A DNA stretch of 64,000 nt from Hanleya hanleyi (GCA_036873755.1 JAVTVY010039164.1:62001-126000), one strand, 5' to 3'; numbered from the stretch's first letter, positions 11,330 to 24,090 are shown. Program-made: numbers and translations. Notes: generated from the sequence alone by a model not told the origin.

Positions 11330-12695
11330 TAAACCGCGGTCTCTGGGTATTCTTGCATTTACCAGGTTTACCTCACGATGAGGCGTTTATTCCATCAGAA
11401 ATCCTTCATGCTCATCCAGTAACATCAGATGAGTTATTTCTTAGAGCTGGTGTGCAATCACAGCTCCCGAGCTAGCGTTTTTATTTTATCCTAAGCCGAT
11501 GCTAGGGGCTGTGTGGATACTTCATAGTTTCCACATGAATATCTGCATTAAAAGCGCTGCTGAGACACTAAGGCCAGGTCCTGGAATCCACCGTATTCTC
11601 GACCTGAATGTGAGTTGCCGAGGGAAGCTTACCTGTAGCCTCATATTGTTGCTCTTTAGTCGTCAATTTTTCCCACTACTTGCATATCGCTTCAATAGAT
11701 AACCTGTATGTGATAAGACTGCTAGTGCCCGAGGCTCGCCCTCTGTACATGTCCTTCGACAAATATATGTAGGTTTATTGTTTTGTTGAAAAATTTAGGC
11801 CGTACGGCCTCGGGCATTATAGGTTAGTTTTCCGGGGTATTATTGCATTCACCAGGTTTATCCCTTGTTGCGACGTTTATTCCATCAGACGCCCTCGGTG
11901 CTCATCCATCAACATCGAATGAGTTAGTTCTTTAAGCTAATCTGTCATCACAGTTCCAGAGCTAGCGTATCTAATTGCGCTCAAGTCGGTGCTGGGGGCC
12001 GTGTGAATACTTCATACTCCTCACATGAACACCTGCAATAAAAGCGCGACTGAGATGCTAATGCTACGTCCGAGAATGATTCTTGGTCTGATTTTGACGT
12101 GCCAAGGGAAGCTTTCCCGTAGAGTCATATGGTTGTTCTTTAGTCGCCAGACGTCAATTTTTCCTACCACTTGTTTTTCGCTCCAATATAGTACCTGTGT
12201 ATGATAAGACTGTTATTCCCCGAGGCCCGCCCTCTGTACATGTCATTCGACAAATATATGTAGATTTATTGTTTTGGTTGAAAATTTAACGAGTACGACG
12301 TCGCGAATTCAAGTTCAGTTTTTCTGGGTATTCTTGCATTTACCAGGTTTACACTATGTTGATGCGTTTATTCCATCAGACGTCCTCGATGCTCATCCGC
12401 CAACATCAGATGAGTTATTTCTTTCAGCTGATCTGTCATTACAGCTCCAGATCTAGCGTATCTAATTCCGCTTAAGCCGGTGCTAGGCACCGTGCGAATA
12501 CTTCATAGTCTCCACATGAACAGGTGCAATAAATGCGTAGTTGAGATACTAAGGCTTCGTCCGAGCATCAACCGTATTATCGGTCTGAATGTGAGATGTT
12601 GAGGGAAACTTTCCTGTAGAGTCATATGACTGCTCTTTAGTCGCCAGACATCGTCAATTTTTCCCACCACTTGCATATCACTCAAACCCTAATAG
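11330..12695 (+). repeat. Tandem array of the ~490-bp repeat, about 2.8 units
   Basis: acaaatatatgtaggtttat occurs at about 11758 and 12250 (spacing about 492). The other landmarks (tttaccaggttta, catcagacg, ccggtgctaggg, aaaagcg-gctgagat, gagtcatatg) recur at the same spacing. Each unit holds a short hairpin of the type ccgagaat ... attctcgg. Non-coding satellite-like DNA; single units are scattered through the window. Confidence 0.8.
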
Positions 12696-14184
12696 CAATA
12701 TTCCAACCTTCAAAATAAGGAGACAACTTCGAATTGTTAAAGGCATGTTTAATGAAATGCTCAAGTATAAACAGAAATATAGTTATATGGAATAGGATGA
12801 AAATATAATACACCAACTAAACAAGCAAAACAAGACAGTGTATGAAACAGCCTAATAACTTATTAAACCAGTCACCAATCAATATAAACACACAGTCTTA
12901 AAATCATATGATGAGATACGAACAGAGATATTTATATTAATTGAAAACAAAATGCAGATGGTTTGAGAAATGATATTATCCACAAACCATTGAGATAAAA
13001 ACGATGATCCCCAGATAATAAAGAGTGACAGTTGACCTTTGCTAGCAAAAATCAAGGTACAACAATAGTCGGTTGTCTATGTAATTAACAACGATAACAA
13101 GTCGTAAAGAGCAGTTGCTGTGCGAACGTTTCATGGTATATAATGCAAACACAATGATGTAGGCCTATATATTCAACATGGTCCGAACAAGGCTGATTCT
13201 ACAATTGTCCTGTGAGGCGTTGGCTTAAAACGAGTAGTGAACGTGTTGGGAGTGAGAGAGGTACTATTCTCCTAATCCATAACCACATCTATACAAGCTC
13301 TAAACTGTAATCACACAAAGCTATGTAACACATGATTATGTTACAATGATGTCACATTAGATATTATATATAAAGGCAATCGGATACGATCAGTGCTATA
13401 TACAGTAGCTAGGCTGATCACATTCTAAATAATGCAGTACCCTAATTAATGACTACCGCAAATGTGTGACGAGAAAGAGCGAGGGAGAGGGAAAGAGAGA
13501 AAGAGATTGAACGTCGCGTTCTGCAATAACTGCAAATGTGTCGATGAAGCTTTAACACTATATGTTGACAATGCCACCTACGGTATCATCAACTATCGCA
13601 GGAAGATATTGAATGGGTTGTATTGCGAGAAATCGATTAAAACGCAGATATCCTGGCAACCGATTTACTTTGCGTCTATTGTAAATGTTTCTATGTTCAT
13701 TTACAGAAAGATGACCACGGAGTTTCCTAGGATGGTATAGACTCACTCTTGCTAGTGCTTGGAAGGTCGACCAAGATTACTTTATGCGGACAACCCCTAA
13801 TCTTGTTTTCAAGAAGACAACAAATGATCTCCAATCATCAGTAATGCATGCTCAATACATTTCTAGTTGATTTGAGCCGAAAACATGTGATTATTCAAGA
13901 TATTGATCCTGAAATTTGGAGCAGGGCAAAAATGCAATTTTTTCTATATTATTATTTATTCCAACAGTATGTACAGGATATCAAAAGACGTATACATTAT
14001 AGTATGGTAGAGTAGATTCAACACGATTTCGTATTTCAGATTCAACAATTATATATTATCTTGTCTGTAATGGAATTTATGTAAATGCATTGAAAATTAT
14101 ACACAATAAATTAATAATGACAGTAAATATACATCACTTACCGTTTTGGGACCTAGTTGAAGAAGTTTTGGAATAATGCCCATT
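12696..14184. other. No recognisable gene; weak repeat similarity near 13790-13960
   Basis: AT-rich. 13485-13530 holds an agagagaaagagattgaacg stretch reminiscent of the SINE-type tail at 49260, too short to call. 13790-13960 resembles the catcag-aatgcatgc block at 17200 in a diverged form. The ORF 13462-13740 is not recognised. Confidence 0.4.
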
Positions 14185-16935
14185 TCATTTGGAATTTGTC
14201 TGCAAGGAGTTCAGGTTGCTTATAAGCATTTCGGAGTAATTCTGTTTTCTAAAGATCGGCATCAAGGTGCCTAAATTTAAGATTTTGCCGGTAGATCTGT
14301 TATTATAAATATATTTCTTTGATAATAATATCAAAATGTTTACAACACACTGATTCTTATCCCAACCTAAAATAATATTTTCAGAAGATATATGCCCTCT
14401 CATGCCAACTTTAATTTGTAACCACTTCTCCAAATTGTTCCACAGTGGCTTGACACGGTCGCTGTATAATAGTAAATGTTCTGTGGTTTATCTTCTTATT
14501 TTGCACTATTCGCATTTATCAACTTCACTATTACACATTATATGTAAACAATACGTAGTTGCAATGATCCTATGTAGCATTCGATATTGTAGATCCCTGT
14601 GATCTGTACATTTGTTGCAGTGAAAGTTGATACAGTATAGATACGCCCAGTTGATTGTTTCGTTATTTAGAATGTTACTCCATTTCTGCTCAGATATATA
14701 TTATTACAGTTTGTATTAATAATATCGTAATGTCGGCGACAATCTATTTGCTGACTTGCAAGGATGAGAATATGGATAGTAATTGGCGATTGAAAGGGGT
14801 TATTTGACGTAATTTTTGTCCTTATACTTTCTATCCATTGTTTTGGGATGCTTCTTAGTGGGACAAATTGACGTCTGGCGACTAAAAAGCAACCATATGA
14901 CTCTACAGGAAAGCATCTAACACTCCGACCCGAGAATGCGGTGGATTCTCGGACGTAGCCTTAGTATTTCAGCCTCGCTTTTATTGCGTTTATTCATGTG
15001 GAGACTTTGAAGTATCCACACGGAATCTAGCACCGGCTTAAGCGGAATTAGATACGCTAACTCGGGAGTTGTGATCAAACAACTCATCTGATGTTATAAT
15101 GGATGAACATCGTGGGCGTCTGGCGAAAACGCTTCAACTTGGGGTAAGCTGGTAAATGCAAGAATACCCGGAGAACCTAACCTGTACTGCCTGTCGTCGT
15201 ACGGCTTAAATTTCCCACCAAAACAATAAATCTACATATACATGTATTTGTCGAGTGAAATGTACCCTTTAATATTATATAAATCTGTTACTTGATTAAA
15301 ATTGATGAGCAAATCTCTAATATATCGTATCCCCTTCGCATACCATGTTTCTATGAAATAATTTGTGTCTACAAAGTTACTGTTATACCAGAGAGGTTCG
15401 ATAATAATGTCTTTAATTTCTGTTGGTTGTATTTTCTTCAGAAACAGTGACCACGAATGGAACACTTCTTTTCAAAATGCCTTCATTGGGTCTTTCTCCA
15501 ATAGTAGTGGGCACTGGAATTTTAAAATCTTTTGTCATAAATTTCACCAATCAGATTTTGCCTTTTTTTATTCAAACTCTGATCTTCTTATCCAAATTTA
15601 TCATTCTGATACCGCCATTTTTGTAATCTTGATTAAGAACTTGGCGTGTAATGCGAACACTGCAACCAGTCCAAATAAATTTATAGACTATAACATTTAT
15701 TTCCTCCATGGTACTTTCTGGTGGATTCGATAATACTAAAAACAAAGGGATAAGTTTTGAGAGGGCTAAGAATTTTATTACTGCTATTTTACCTAATAAA
15801 GTAAAATTCATCTAGTTAACTTTTTTTCAAATCTTCAACTTTGGCAAGATAGTTCAACTTTCACATTCCATGGAAATTCACTGTGGAGAAATTTATTCCA
15901 TGTGCCATAAAGTCATTGATCCAGTCCAGTTTTATATCTTGAAATAATTTGATATTTGAACCTGTAAATATTTCAACACAAAGCGCTTTTGTCTTCTCCA
16001 CACTTATTTTTAAACCTGACTATTTGTACAAAAAAGTTGTGATACAACGTAGGGCTTCTATTAATGTATCCCCGGAACCGTCAGGAGCGAGCTGTGTATC
16101 ATCAGTGTATTGACTGACCTTATATTCCGTTTCATGTGTATTGATTCCTCGTGTGTTTTTATGGTTTTCAACACTTTGGAACAGATTAAAAACAGGTACG
16201 GCGATATGGGGTCTCCTTGCCTACATCCACGCCCAACTTGAGAGAATTGCGATATGTGACCATTCTGTAGAATACCAGTTTGAATGTTTGAACAGAATGC
16301 CATTTTTGAATAAAACTTCATGCATGAAGTCCCATGGAATGGAATCGATAATGTTTGGAATGACAGTTTTTAGTCTGCTTGCTATACATGCGGATTCCAA
16401 TTTATAAGCTGCATTTAACAAAATGCTCGGTCCCCCGTGCTTCATTTACGTTTGTTTGGTGTCTGCAAACATGTTATCAAGCCCTCCCGCTGTGTGATCG
16501 AAAACACCTTATGTCAAAACTGGAATTAATAGACCGAACAACAAAGCAACCAACTTGTCGCCAAAACACTTTGAAAAATTCCACTGCTATCCATCTAGCC
16601 CTGAACTTTCTATCAATTATTCATATTTTTCAAACCTTTGTCATCTCGGTATATTTTGTATACCTTTCTAGAGTTCAGATACCGTTACTGTAAGTTTCTT
16701 CAACTTTAGATTTGCTAAGAATTCCGTTGTGTTTGTACTTTGTAAATCTTGTTTTTCGTATCGTTTTCAATAGTATTATACCTATTCAGCTAGAATATCG
16801 CGAGGATTATACAGATTAAATCTCCCTTGTCTGTAGTGACTATTGATATCAGTTTATTTGTGTTCTGCCTCTTGTCCATGGCCAGAAAAGTATTTTGTTG
16901 GTTTTTCTCCCTCCACCCATCCACATTTAGAGCGT
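14185..16935 (-). pseudogene. Tx1/L1-like LINE ORF2 fragment, decayed and interrupted
   Basis: Read on the minus strand from high to low coordinates, successive frames give L1/Tx1-type blocks. 16860-16935 has WVEGEKPTKYF. Near 16600 is a degraded SGLDG block. 16445-16340 has LLNAAYKLESACIASRLKTV, 16330 DSIPWDFMHEVLF, and 16260-16200 GRGCRQGDPISPYLFL. 15811-15572 has LLGKIAVIKFLALSKLIPLF, with 15465-15232 PLWYNSNF and KGIRYIRDLL. 14630-14450 has RDLQYRMLHRIIATTY and a C-terminal segment ends at 14185. These match the RT palm, thumb and C-terminal domain order. A piece between the LKTVIP and DSIPWDF blocks, present in the copies at 22747 and 29362 (GRYISENIRLIYDLRFE, DFEKAFD), is deleted. Many stops and frameshifts; no endonuclease. 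Confidence 0.75.
14870..15245 (-). repeat. ~490-family unit inserted in the L1-like fragment
   Basis: Reverse-complement copy of the family (gactctacaggaaagc, gtggattctcggacg, cttaagcggaattagata, aataaatctacatata) placed between two consecutive coding blocks of the L1-like element. It therefore inserted after the LINE was in place. Confidence 0.65.
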
Positions 16936-17480
16936 ATAATTTTTAACAAAGTTGTTATATTATGACATTTTCATGACTTCATTATCAAACATGTTTAAAT
17001 GTGATATAGCCATTTACTGCATTCTATACCATTTCCAAAAATACCAAATATGCCATAGTTTTAAGTACTATAACTACTCGCATAGCGTTTTTACTATCTA
17101 TACCTCATTCCAAAAATTATGTTCTAGTGCTTAGAAATTTGACTGGGTCACATTATGCTGACAGTCCCTCAATGTTTTCATGAAAATAAAAAATTATCTC
17201 TGATCATCAGAATGCATGCCCAACATATTTCTAAGCGATTTGAGCAGAAATAATTTTTCATGACATTGTTCCTGAAGTTCAGAGGAAGGCGAAAATATTG
17301 TCAAATTATTATGTCATTATGACGTCATCATCGCCTCGAACATGTATAAATATGCTATAGTCATTTAGTGCATTATGTAACCTTTACAGAAATGTTAAAT
17401 ATTCCATAGTTTGAAGCATTATAACTATTTACATGGTCATTTTCTATCTATTCCCCTATTTCAGAAAATGATTTTTATAC
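16936..17480. repeat. ~351-bp tandem dimer downstream of the L1-like fragment (copy 1)
   Basis: acatgtttaaatgtgatata (16988) and acatgtataaatatgctata (17339) start two diverged copies of the same unit. Related copies lie at 23560-24090 and 30170-30700. Part of the repeats through which the tandem 6.6-kb duplication arose. Confidence 0.6.
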
Positions 17481-17559
17481 CACAATGCCAGTGTTTCAAT
17501 GTCCCATACATCGACCCCATGTCCAGATTGCAAACAAGTGGTTCTTAACATGACATATG

Positions 17560-18560
17560 ATAGGCTTTCCTGTAGATTCATATGGTTGCTTTTTAGTGTC
17601 CAGATGTCGTCAATTTTTCCCACCTCTCGCATATCGCTCCAATTTATTACCTGTACATGATAGGATTCTGCTGGTGGACTGTTAGTCCCCGAAGCCCTCC
17701 TTCTGTACATTACAACACATATAAGGGAAGTGGGAAAAGGTGCCGACATACTGACAGAGCCACATGGCTTCACAGTATAGTCTTCTGGTTAACCTATTAT
17801 AAAGCACATACCAAGCATCTAACGATTCGTGATATGTGTTGTATCTCAGGTACGCTTTTATTGTACCTGTTCACGTGGCAACTTGGATGACATGACCACA
17901 CGGCCCCTAGCACCGGCATAAGCGGTATTAGATACAAATCTAGAAAGCTATGATGGAAATGCTCTGACAACTCGTATACTGGTGATTGGTGAGCTGTGTC
18001 GCTGCAAATGACGGCATTGAAACACAAAAGACTAGTCTGTAAGGCCCGATGTCGACCCAGCATCAATTTCCCACAAATGCCAACATGTCTGTATAGGGGG
18101 CGGGCCTCGGGGACGAAACGTCCACCAGCATGTCACGTGACAAATATATGTAGGTTTATTGTTTTGGTGGGGAATTTAAGCCGTACGACGTCGGGTATTA
18201 CGGGTTAGTTTCTCTGGGTAGTCTTGCATTTACCAGGTTACCAAACGTTGACGCGTTTACTCCATCAGACGTCCACGATGCTCATCCATTAACATCAGAC
18301 GAGTTGCTTTAGCTGATCTGCCATCAGCTCCCGAGATAGCGTATCTAATTCCGCTTAAGCCGGTGCTAGGGACCGTGTGGATACTCCATAGTTCCCACAT
18401 GAATAGCTGCAATAAAAGCGCGGCTGAGATACTAAGGCTACGGGTCTTAATGTTAGGTTCCCGGGGATGCTTTCCTGTAGAGTCATATGCTTGCTTTTTA
18501 GCCACCTGACGTCATTAATTTTTCCCACCTCTTGCATATCGGTCCAATTCAAAAATCATA
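17560..18560 (+). repeat. 490-family repeat with an inserted Penelope-terminus repeat (17716-18130)
   Basis: Family landmarks flank a ~415-bp segment that is the reverse complement of 2665-3216. The third unit (30795-31355) lacks this segment: there ctctgtacatgtcacttgac is continuous. So the insertion happened after unit 3 split off but before units 1 and 2 separated. Confidence 0.7.
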
Positions 18561-19284
18561 CTCGGCAAGATTCCCCAGGTTGCCGGCGAACCTATAGCTG
18601 ACTCCTGGACTATTTGCATATAAGAGGTATCCAATTTCAAAATGTGTTCAGAGATCAACATTGTTGCAACTCACAACTCATAATTTGTCCGTCAGAAGGC
18701 TATAGTCAATTAGATCATGCCTCATATGATACAGACAGTGAAATTGTTTTTGGCGAATATCCCATTCGGCTATATATTTCATTACCATTTTAACAACATT
18801 TTGCATTGTCTGTCACCAAATAATTGTGACATGCAGTGATGTGTCTTCACTAAAAGGCGGCCAGTGGAAGATTTACCGAAAGCGAAAGATAAACACCAAC
18901 ATTTCTGGAAATATTCAGAAAAAGAAAGAGAACGTTCAATGTCAGATACCAGAGATTTAAACTAACCGGTAGTCTAAATATAACCGAACGAGCCTTCATA
19001 TTTTACATTCAAAATTTTGGAACCACTAGAACACTGGATTCACCTTGCAAAAGGGCATGAGTAGAATCAAGCTATGTCAGAGTTCCGTTAGTTTTATCAT
19101 TGTTTTGGGCAACTTCTCCCATGCAGCAAATTTCTATACAATTATAAGTTATGGGAAGCGTGATGAATCGATCTTAGGTAGTGATTGAGACGTGAGTATG
19201 AAATGTATTATCACTTGTTACAGGTAGAAGAAATCAATCATAAACAACTAACCTACCAGATATTTTTAAAATCCACCCTGCGCT
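18561..19284. other. Downstream flank of terminal exon copy A; no gene seen
   Basis: Conserved in all three units (also 25166-25889 and 31370-32078), which fits a 3' UTR/downstream flank of the minus-strand transporter gene, but no polyadenylation site can be assigned with confidence. Confidence 0.4.
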
Positions 19285-20274
19285 TTACTGAAGTGGTACC
19301 TGAGCTTGTCGAAAACATATGATATAAATAAAGTTGACAGCTTCGCAAATGGTGACAACTACAGTTAAACAAAACAGTAATATAAATATCCAGAGAAAAC
19401 AGGAACTACCACGACAAAATGTATCTCCCAGTTTCTGCTGAGAATGAGCATCATCATACAAGAGTCCTACCATGGCCTGTATCATTAAAGTTAGCATGAC
19501 GGCAATTGCGTTGAACATTGCTGTGATAATGGTTAGGCAATGAACACCAAATTCAGCTGATAGCATTATCACTGGTAACAATATTCCCCCACCCATGCAG
19601 ATTCCATAGCAAACAGTGATAACATACACTGTCACGCAATTAAGATTGAAGGATCCAATAGCCATTGCACACAAGGACGAGAAGTAGCAAAAGAAAAGTA
19701 GGTAAAATCCACAGGTCATTGAACGATAATGGTCGTATAGGACACCAAACAAAATTCTACCTCCAACTAATGGTATTGTTATCACATACACTAGGTTTAG
19801 TGGTTGCTCTAGGTTTACAGATTCCGCCAGTGTGGTTACATTATTCATAAATGTAAATGCGCCAGAATAGAACAAAATAGATGGCCAAAAGAGTAAATGA
19901 AAGTACATCGATTGAAATATTCTTCTTATAGACATCATGTTGTGAGGATCAGACTCTTTCCCAGTTTTTTCGATTGTATTTTCGACATCATTTCCTGATC
20001 CTGTGTCTGTTAACGGAATCTCCTCCGATCTTTCCTCCTTGGCATATGATTGATGAACAGTGAAACATATTGGAGTTTATAATGGCTAATGTGAAGAAAA
20101 ACAGATGCAGCTGTTGATTTTCCTGGAAACAACTCTGGTACAGAAAAGAATGGAAAATCTTTCCAAATCCGAGTGCTGCTAAGTAGAATCCCGTCACTTT
20201 TCCCACGTTCATGGTGTCGAAATTTGCAGCTCCAATGGTCAGAAAAGTCAAAAACACCATTTGGTTTCCCGAAG
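19285..20274 (-). pseudogene. MFS transporter terminal exon, copy A, frameshifted
   Basis: Reads as the same exon as 25890-26890 from the acceptor ccctcag at 20275-20277 down to ...RQAQVPLQ and the stop. An 11-bp deletion near 20070 (flanked by a tgga microhomology, comparing catattggagttt with the longer form in copies B and C) splits the frame into a 119-codon and a 217-codon piece. The exon is 990 nt instead of 1001. No exon 2 lies upstream before the next copy: that place is taken by L1-like debris. It is therefore a pseudo-exon, or at best a truncating alternative last exon. Confidence 0.75.
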
Positions 20275-20474
20275 CTGAGGGACAATGGAAAAAGTATGTA
20301 ATAGCAAAATATCCTAAAAGGCTACGTCGGAAGACATATTGGCTCAAGCATTATAATTAAGTCTATTTGGCTGTATCTGTATGAAAATTCCCGGTATAAA
20401 ATGGTTATCAAAACTAAACATTGTTGAATGTAGAATAAAAGCTGCATTGCGGAGAACTCAATACTAAAAATAAT

Positions 20475-20496
20475 AGAGAGAGAGAGAGAGAGAGAG
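20475..20496. repeat. (AG)n microsatellite
   Basis: Uninterrupted AG run. Present at the same place in the other units (27091-27114 and 33195-33214) with different lengths. Confidence 0.9.
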
Positions 20497-20554
20497 TTAA
20501 ATTGATCGCTTCGTTATTGGATAATTAATTATAGTAATATTACACACAAGTTTT

Positions 20555-20765
20555 ATGAACCCTTGTACTCAAAATCCCCATGGTGTTCATTTGAACAAGC
20601 ACAATCAAAGCGAGATACATATTCTCCAGAAAACGACTTTGCAACGAAAATCGTATGGATTAAGAATTTTGATTATTGATATGGATTTGATATTCAAGGA
20701 ACATCATGATGTCTTGCCCGCATCCTTGAAAACTGTTGAACCCTTCTCTCTTCCAGGAAACTAGC
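20555..20765 (+). mobile_element. Penelope 3' UTR fragment (unit 1)
   Basis: Matches the Penelope 3' UTR at 10125-10290 and 5740-5990 (ctcatggt/ccatggtgttca, cacaatcaaagcg, ggatttgatat, gaaactgttg-type end). It has no RT attached and lies in the intron upstream of the terminal exon in all three units, so it was present before the duplications. Confidence 0.6.
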
Positions 20766-22429
20766 CTAGTTTTATGTACACTATGATTGTTGTTGTTCTT
20801 CTTCTTTTTTGAATTTTGTGCTTGTGCTTTATATGAATAAGGGTTTTGGATAATGGACGCGGAAATTCTTTAATGGACCACGGCTGAATATTGAATGACG
20901 GACTAAACGCTTGTATATTAAGGTAAAGGTCACTGTAGGAAAAAGTTTAGAATGAAAGAGTGATCCAGTGAGTGATACATTTTAGAAACGTATATTTTGG
21001 CCAATAGAGGACGCCGTCACTTTAACTCTTCAGCCCTGTTTTGCTGAATGAGCAGTGTCACTTCATCTGTGACGTACCAGCGGCAGTAGATTCCAGGTAA
21101 TTCGTGGAAATTATTTTGTGGGAGACGGCTTAACACTGAATGTGGGATGTGACGTCTGCATTCAGAAATATTGCAGATAACTTTATCAAATTCATGACCT
21201 GCTATCGATCTTAAGTTTGGGAACTGGCCGAAACATACGAGTCGGCCTGCATAATGGTGTCTGTAAACTTTCGGGCTTCAGTTGTACAAAATGGTCATTG
21301 CCGACATGGAGCAACCAGAACAGATGTTTTGAAATATGGGACGCGCTACTGAGGTGCTATTGTCAGTTAAATAATGGCAGACAAATATCATGTAGGCGCA
21401 TTGCATATCCCGGTCTATAGCTCATTCACTCGGCCTCGCAGAACGTCACGACTTCAAACTCCTAGATGTGACGCACTTACCCATTTTAGCCTGCTGAATA
21501 GCTTTAAAACTTTTCTCTTTTATTTCGAAAATAAAACACTATTGAGATCAACATTTCCTTCAACAACCAGTACATACGTAATTAAGTAGTGACCCACCTT
21601 GAGCGTCCACACCCAGGCGTCCATGTAAATACATTGAGATATAGTATAGATCTACACTGATATAGCGATCGGAATGAAATAGCTATGGCAAACTCTCAAT
21701 CTACAGGCTAAACTCTGAGCAGATCAAGCAAATCTTTAAACAATATGGTCGCATGATCAAACGTGGTGGTCGTATGGAGGAATTAATTCGATTGCCTTAA
21801 TAGAACCCCGCCAAACTAATTACCTGTTGAATAACGCTTGTTTGCACTTTGGGCACGTGTGAGTTTGTTATTTTGAGCCTATTAAATTTTGGTAACCCTA
21901 CCCTTCAATATTGAATGACTAAGATTGGGAGGTAATGTTATGGTTACATTTTTTCCAGTCTATTATTTCATTACACTGTAACATGTTTGGTATAATTCAA
22001 AACAGGAGCGATGCGAGTAATTTGTTTTGCTATTTTAACTATTTCTCCAAACAGATAAATGATTGAGTAAACTCTTTTCAAACTTTCTCGACATAGCTTA
22101 TCATTATAGGTGTTTTGCATATTTTTTTTGTTGGAAGTATCATTCGCAAATTGAATTCTTTTGAAGCTCCTAGCTAGGTACCATCTAGAACATTTAATAT
22201 CTACATTTTTGTGCTTTCTTCTTTTTATTTTCTACCATAACATCAAGGAATGTATATGTCAAGACCAATCGTCTTCATATCATAATTTATTTGCGGAGAT
22301 GGGCAACATCCTTCAGTCAAACTGTATCTAGCTGGAACAAAGGCCAAACAGATTAAGTGTGCCTAAATGTGTAATCGATTGAGTGAAAAAATGTCAGTGG
22401 TTGGCAATATCTTGACATAATTTGATAGT
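20766..22429. other. Intronic-type flank, no gene seen (unit 1)
   Basis: The part to about 21820 is shared with unit 2 and, more diverged, with 35776-36600 in unit 3. From about 21830 on, units 1 and 2 diverge from unit 3, which continues towards exon 2, so the exon 2 region is missing here. Short ORFs (21217-21420, 21374-21589) are not recognised. Confidence 0.5.
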
Positions 22430-23540
22430 TCAACCTGTGAATATTTCAACACAAAGCGCTTTTGTCTTTTCCACACTTATTTTTAAACCTGATTATTTGT
22501 ACAAAAAAGTTGTCATACAATGTAGGGCTTCTATTAATGTATCCCGGAACCGTCAGGAAGGAGCTGTGTATCATCAGTGTATTGACTGACCTTATATTCT
22601 GTTTCATCTGTATTGATTCCTCGTATGTTTTTATGGTTTTCCACACTTCGGAACAGATTAAAAACAGTTACGGCGATATGGGGTCTCCTTGACTACATCC
22701 ACGCCCAACTTGACAGAATTGCGATATGTGATCATCCTGTATAATACTAGTTTGAATGTTTGAACAGAATGCCATTTTTGAATAAAACTTCATGCATGAA
22801 GTCCCATGAAATGGAATCGAACGCCTTCTCGAAGTCCATTAACAATAATAGTCCAGGTATTTCACGATTTTTACATTCGAACCTAAGATCGTAGATGAGG
22901 CGAATATTCTCACTAATATAGCGACCTGGGATGAAATCTTTCTGACCCTCATAAATAATGTTTTTAGTCTGTTTGCTATACATGCCGATTCCAATTTATA
23001 AGCTGCATTTAAAAAAAAATGCTCGGTCTCCCGTGCTTCATTAGATCTTTAGGTTTGTTTGGTTTCTGCAAATATGTTATCAAGCCCTCTGGCTGTGTGA
23101 TCGAGAACTCCTTATGTGAAAACTGGAATTAATAAACCGAGCAACAAAGCAACCAACTTGTCGCCAAAACACTTTGAAAAATTCCACTGGGATCCATCTA
23201 CCCCTGGACTTCTATCATTATTTCATATTTTTCAATCCTTTGTCATCTTGGTATATTTTGTATATCTTTCTAGATTTCAGATACTGTTACTGTAAGTTTC
23301 TTCAACTTTAGATTTGCTAAAAATTCCGTTGTGTTTGTACTTTGTAAATCTTGTTTTTCGTATCATTTTCAATAGTATTATACCTATTCAGCTAGAATAT
23401 CGCGATGATTATACAGATTATCTCCCTTGTCTGTAGTGACTATTGATATCAGATTATTTGTGTTCTGCCTCTTGTCCATTGCCAGAAAAGTATTTTGTTG
23501 ATTTTTCTCCCTCCACTCATCCACCTTTAGAGCGTATAAT
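22430..23540 (-). pseudogene. Tx1/L1-like LINE RT fragment (copy 2)
   Basis: The minus-strand frame at 22983-22747 reads GRYISENIRLIYDLRFECKN and GLLLLMDFEKAFDSISWDF, i.e. RT motif A with its aspartates. Flanking frames give the degraded SGLDG/LLNAAYKL and GDPISPYLF blocks. It starts near WVEGEKPTKYF (about 23530) and stops after the NIRSVNTLMIH block, so the thumb and C-terminus seen in the first copy (14.2-15.8 kb) are missing. Confidence 0.7.
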
Positions 23541-24090
23541 TTTTAACAAAGTTGTTATATTATGACATTTGCTTGACGTCATTAAAACATCATAATCGCC
23601 CCGAACATGTTCAAATGTGATACAGGCATTTACTGCATTCTATACCATTTCCAAAAAGACCAAATATGCCATAGTTTTAAGTACTATAGCTACTCGCATA
23701 GCGTTTTTACTAGCTATACCTCATTCCAAAAATTATGTTCTAGTGTTTAGAAATTTGACTGAATCACATTATGCTGACAGTCCCTCAATGTTTTCATGAA
23801 AATAAAAAATTATCTCTGATCATCAGAATGCATGCCCAACATATTTCTAAGCGATTTGAGCAGAAATAATTTTTCATGACATTGTTCCTGAAGTTCAGAG
23901 GAAGGCGAAAATATTGTCAAATTATTATGTCATTATGACGTCATCATCGCCTCGAACATGTATAAATATGCTATAGTCATTTAGTGCATTATGTAACCTT
24001 TACAGAAATGTCAAATATTCCATAGTTTGAAGCATTATAACTATTTACATGGTCATTTTCTATCTATTCCCCTATTTCAGAAAATGATTT
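23541..24090. repeat. ~351-bp tandem dimer (copy 2), recombinant between copies 1 and 3
   Basis: Upstream of 23764 it follows copy 3 (30.2 kb), for example tgactgaatcac. Downstream of 23828 it follows copy 1 (17.2 kb), for example agaatgcatgcc and aacatatttctaagcg. This is the expected chimera of an unequal exchange. Confidence 0.65.

Larger units (their letters stand above)
17158..23773. repeat. Tandem segmental duplication, unit 1 (about 6.6 kb)
   Basis: Collinear and nearly identical with 23774-30388 at an offset of 6605-6616 bp, with only scattered substitutions and a few 1-11 bp indels. It contains a 490-family repeat, a terminal transporter exon, a Penelope 3' UTR piece and an L1-like fragment. 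A genuine tandem duplication is the natural reading. An assembly artefact is unlikely because the copies differ by point changes and indels, but that cannot be excluded from sequence alone. Confidence 0.85.

Noticed and set aside
18105..18125. Possible hammerhead ribozyme (ggggacgaaacgtcc), since Penelope elements can carry them
   Set aside because: The stem II/GAAA-like part is present, but no CUGANGA box lies upstream, and most copies of this repeat read gactaacagtcc instead. The ctgatgagtc at 5541 has no matching GAAA. Not supportable.
18257..18552. Overlapping minus-strand ORFs conserved in all three units (around 18257, 24862, 31164)
   Set aside because: They lie in the ~490-bp repeat and are conserved only because the DNA was duplicated; composition and motifs do not suggest protein coding.
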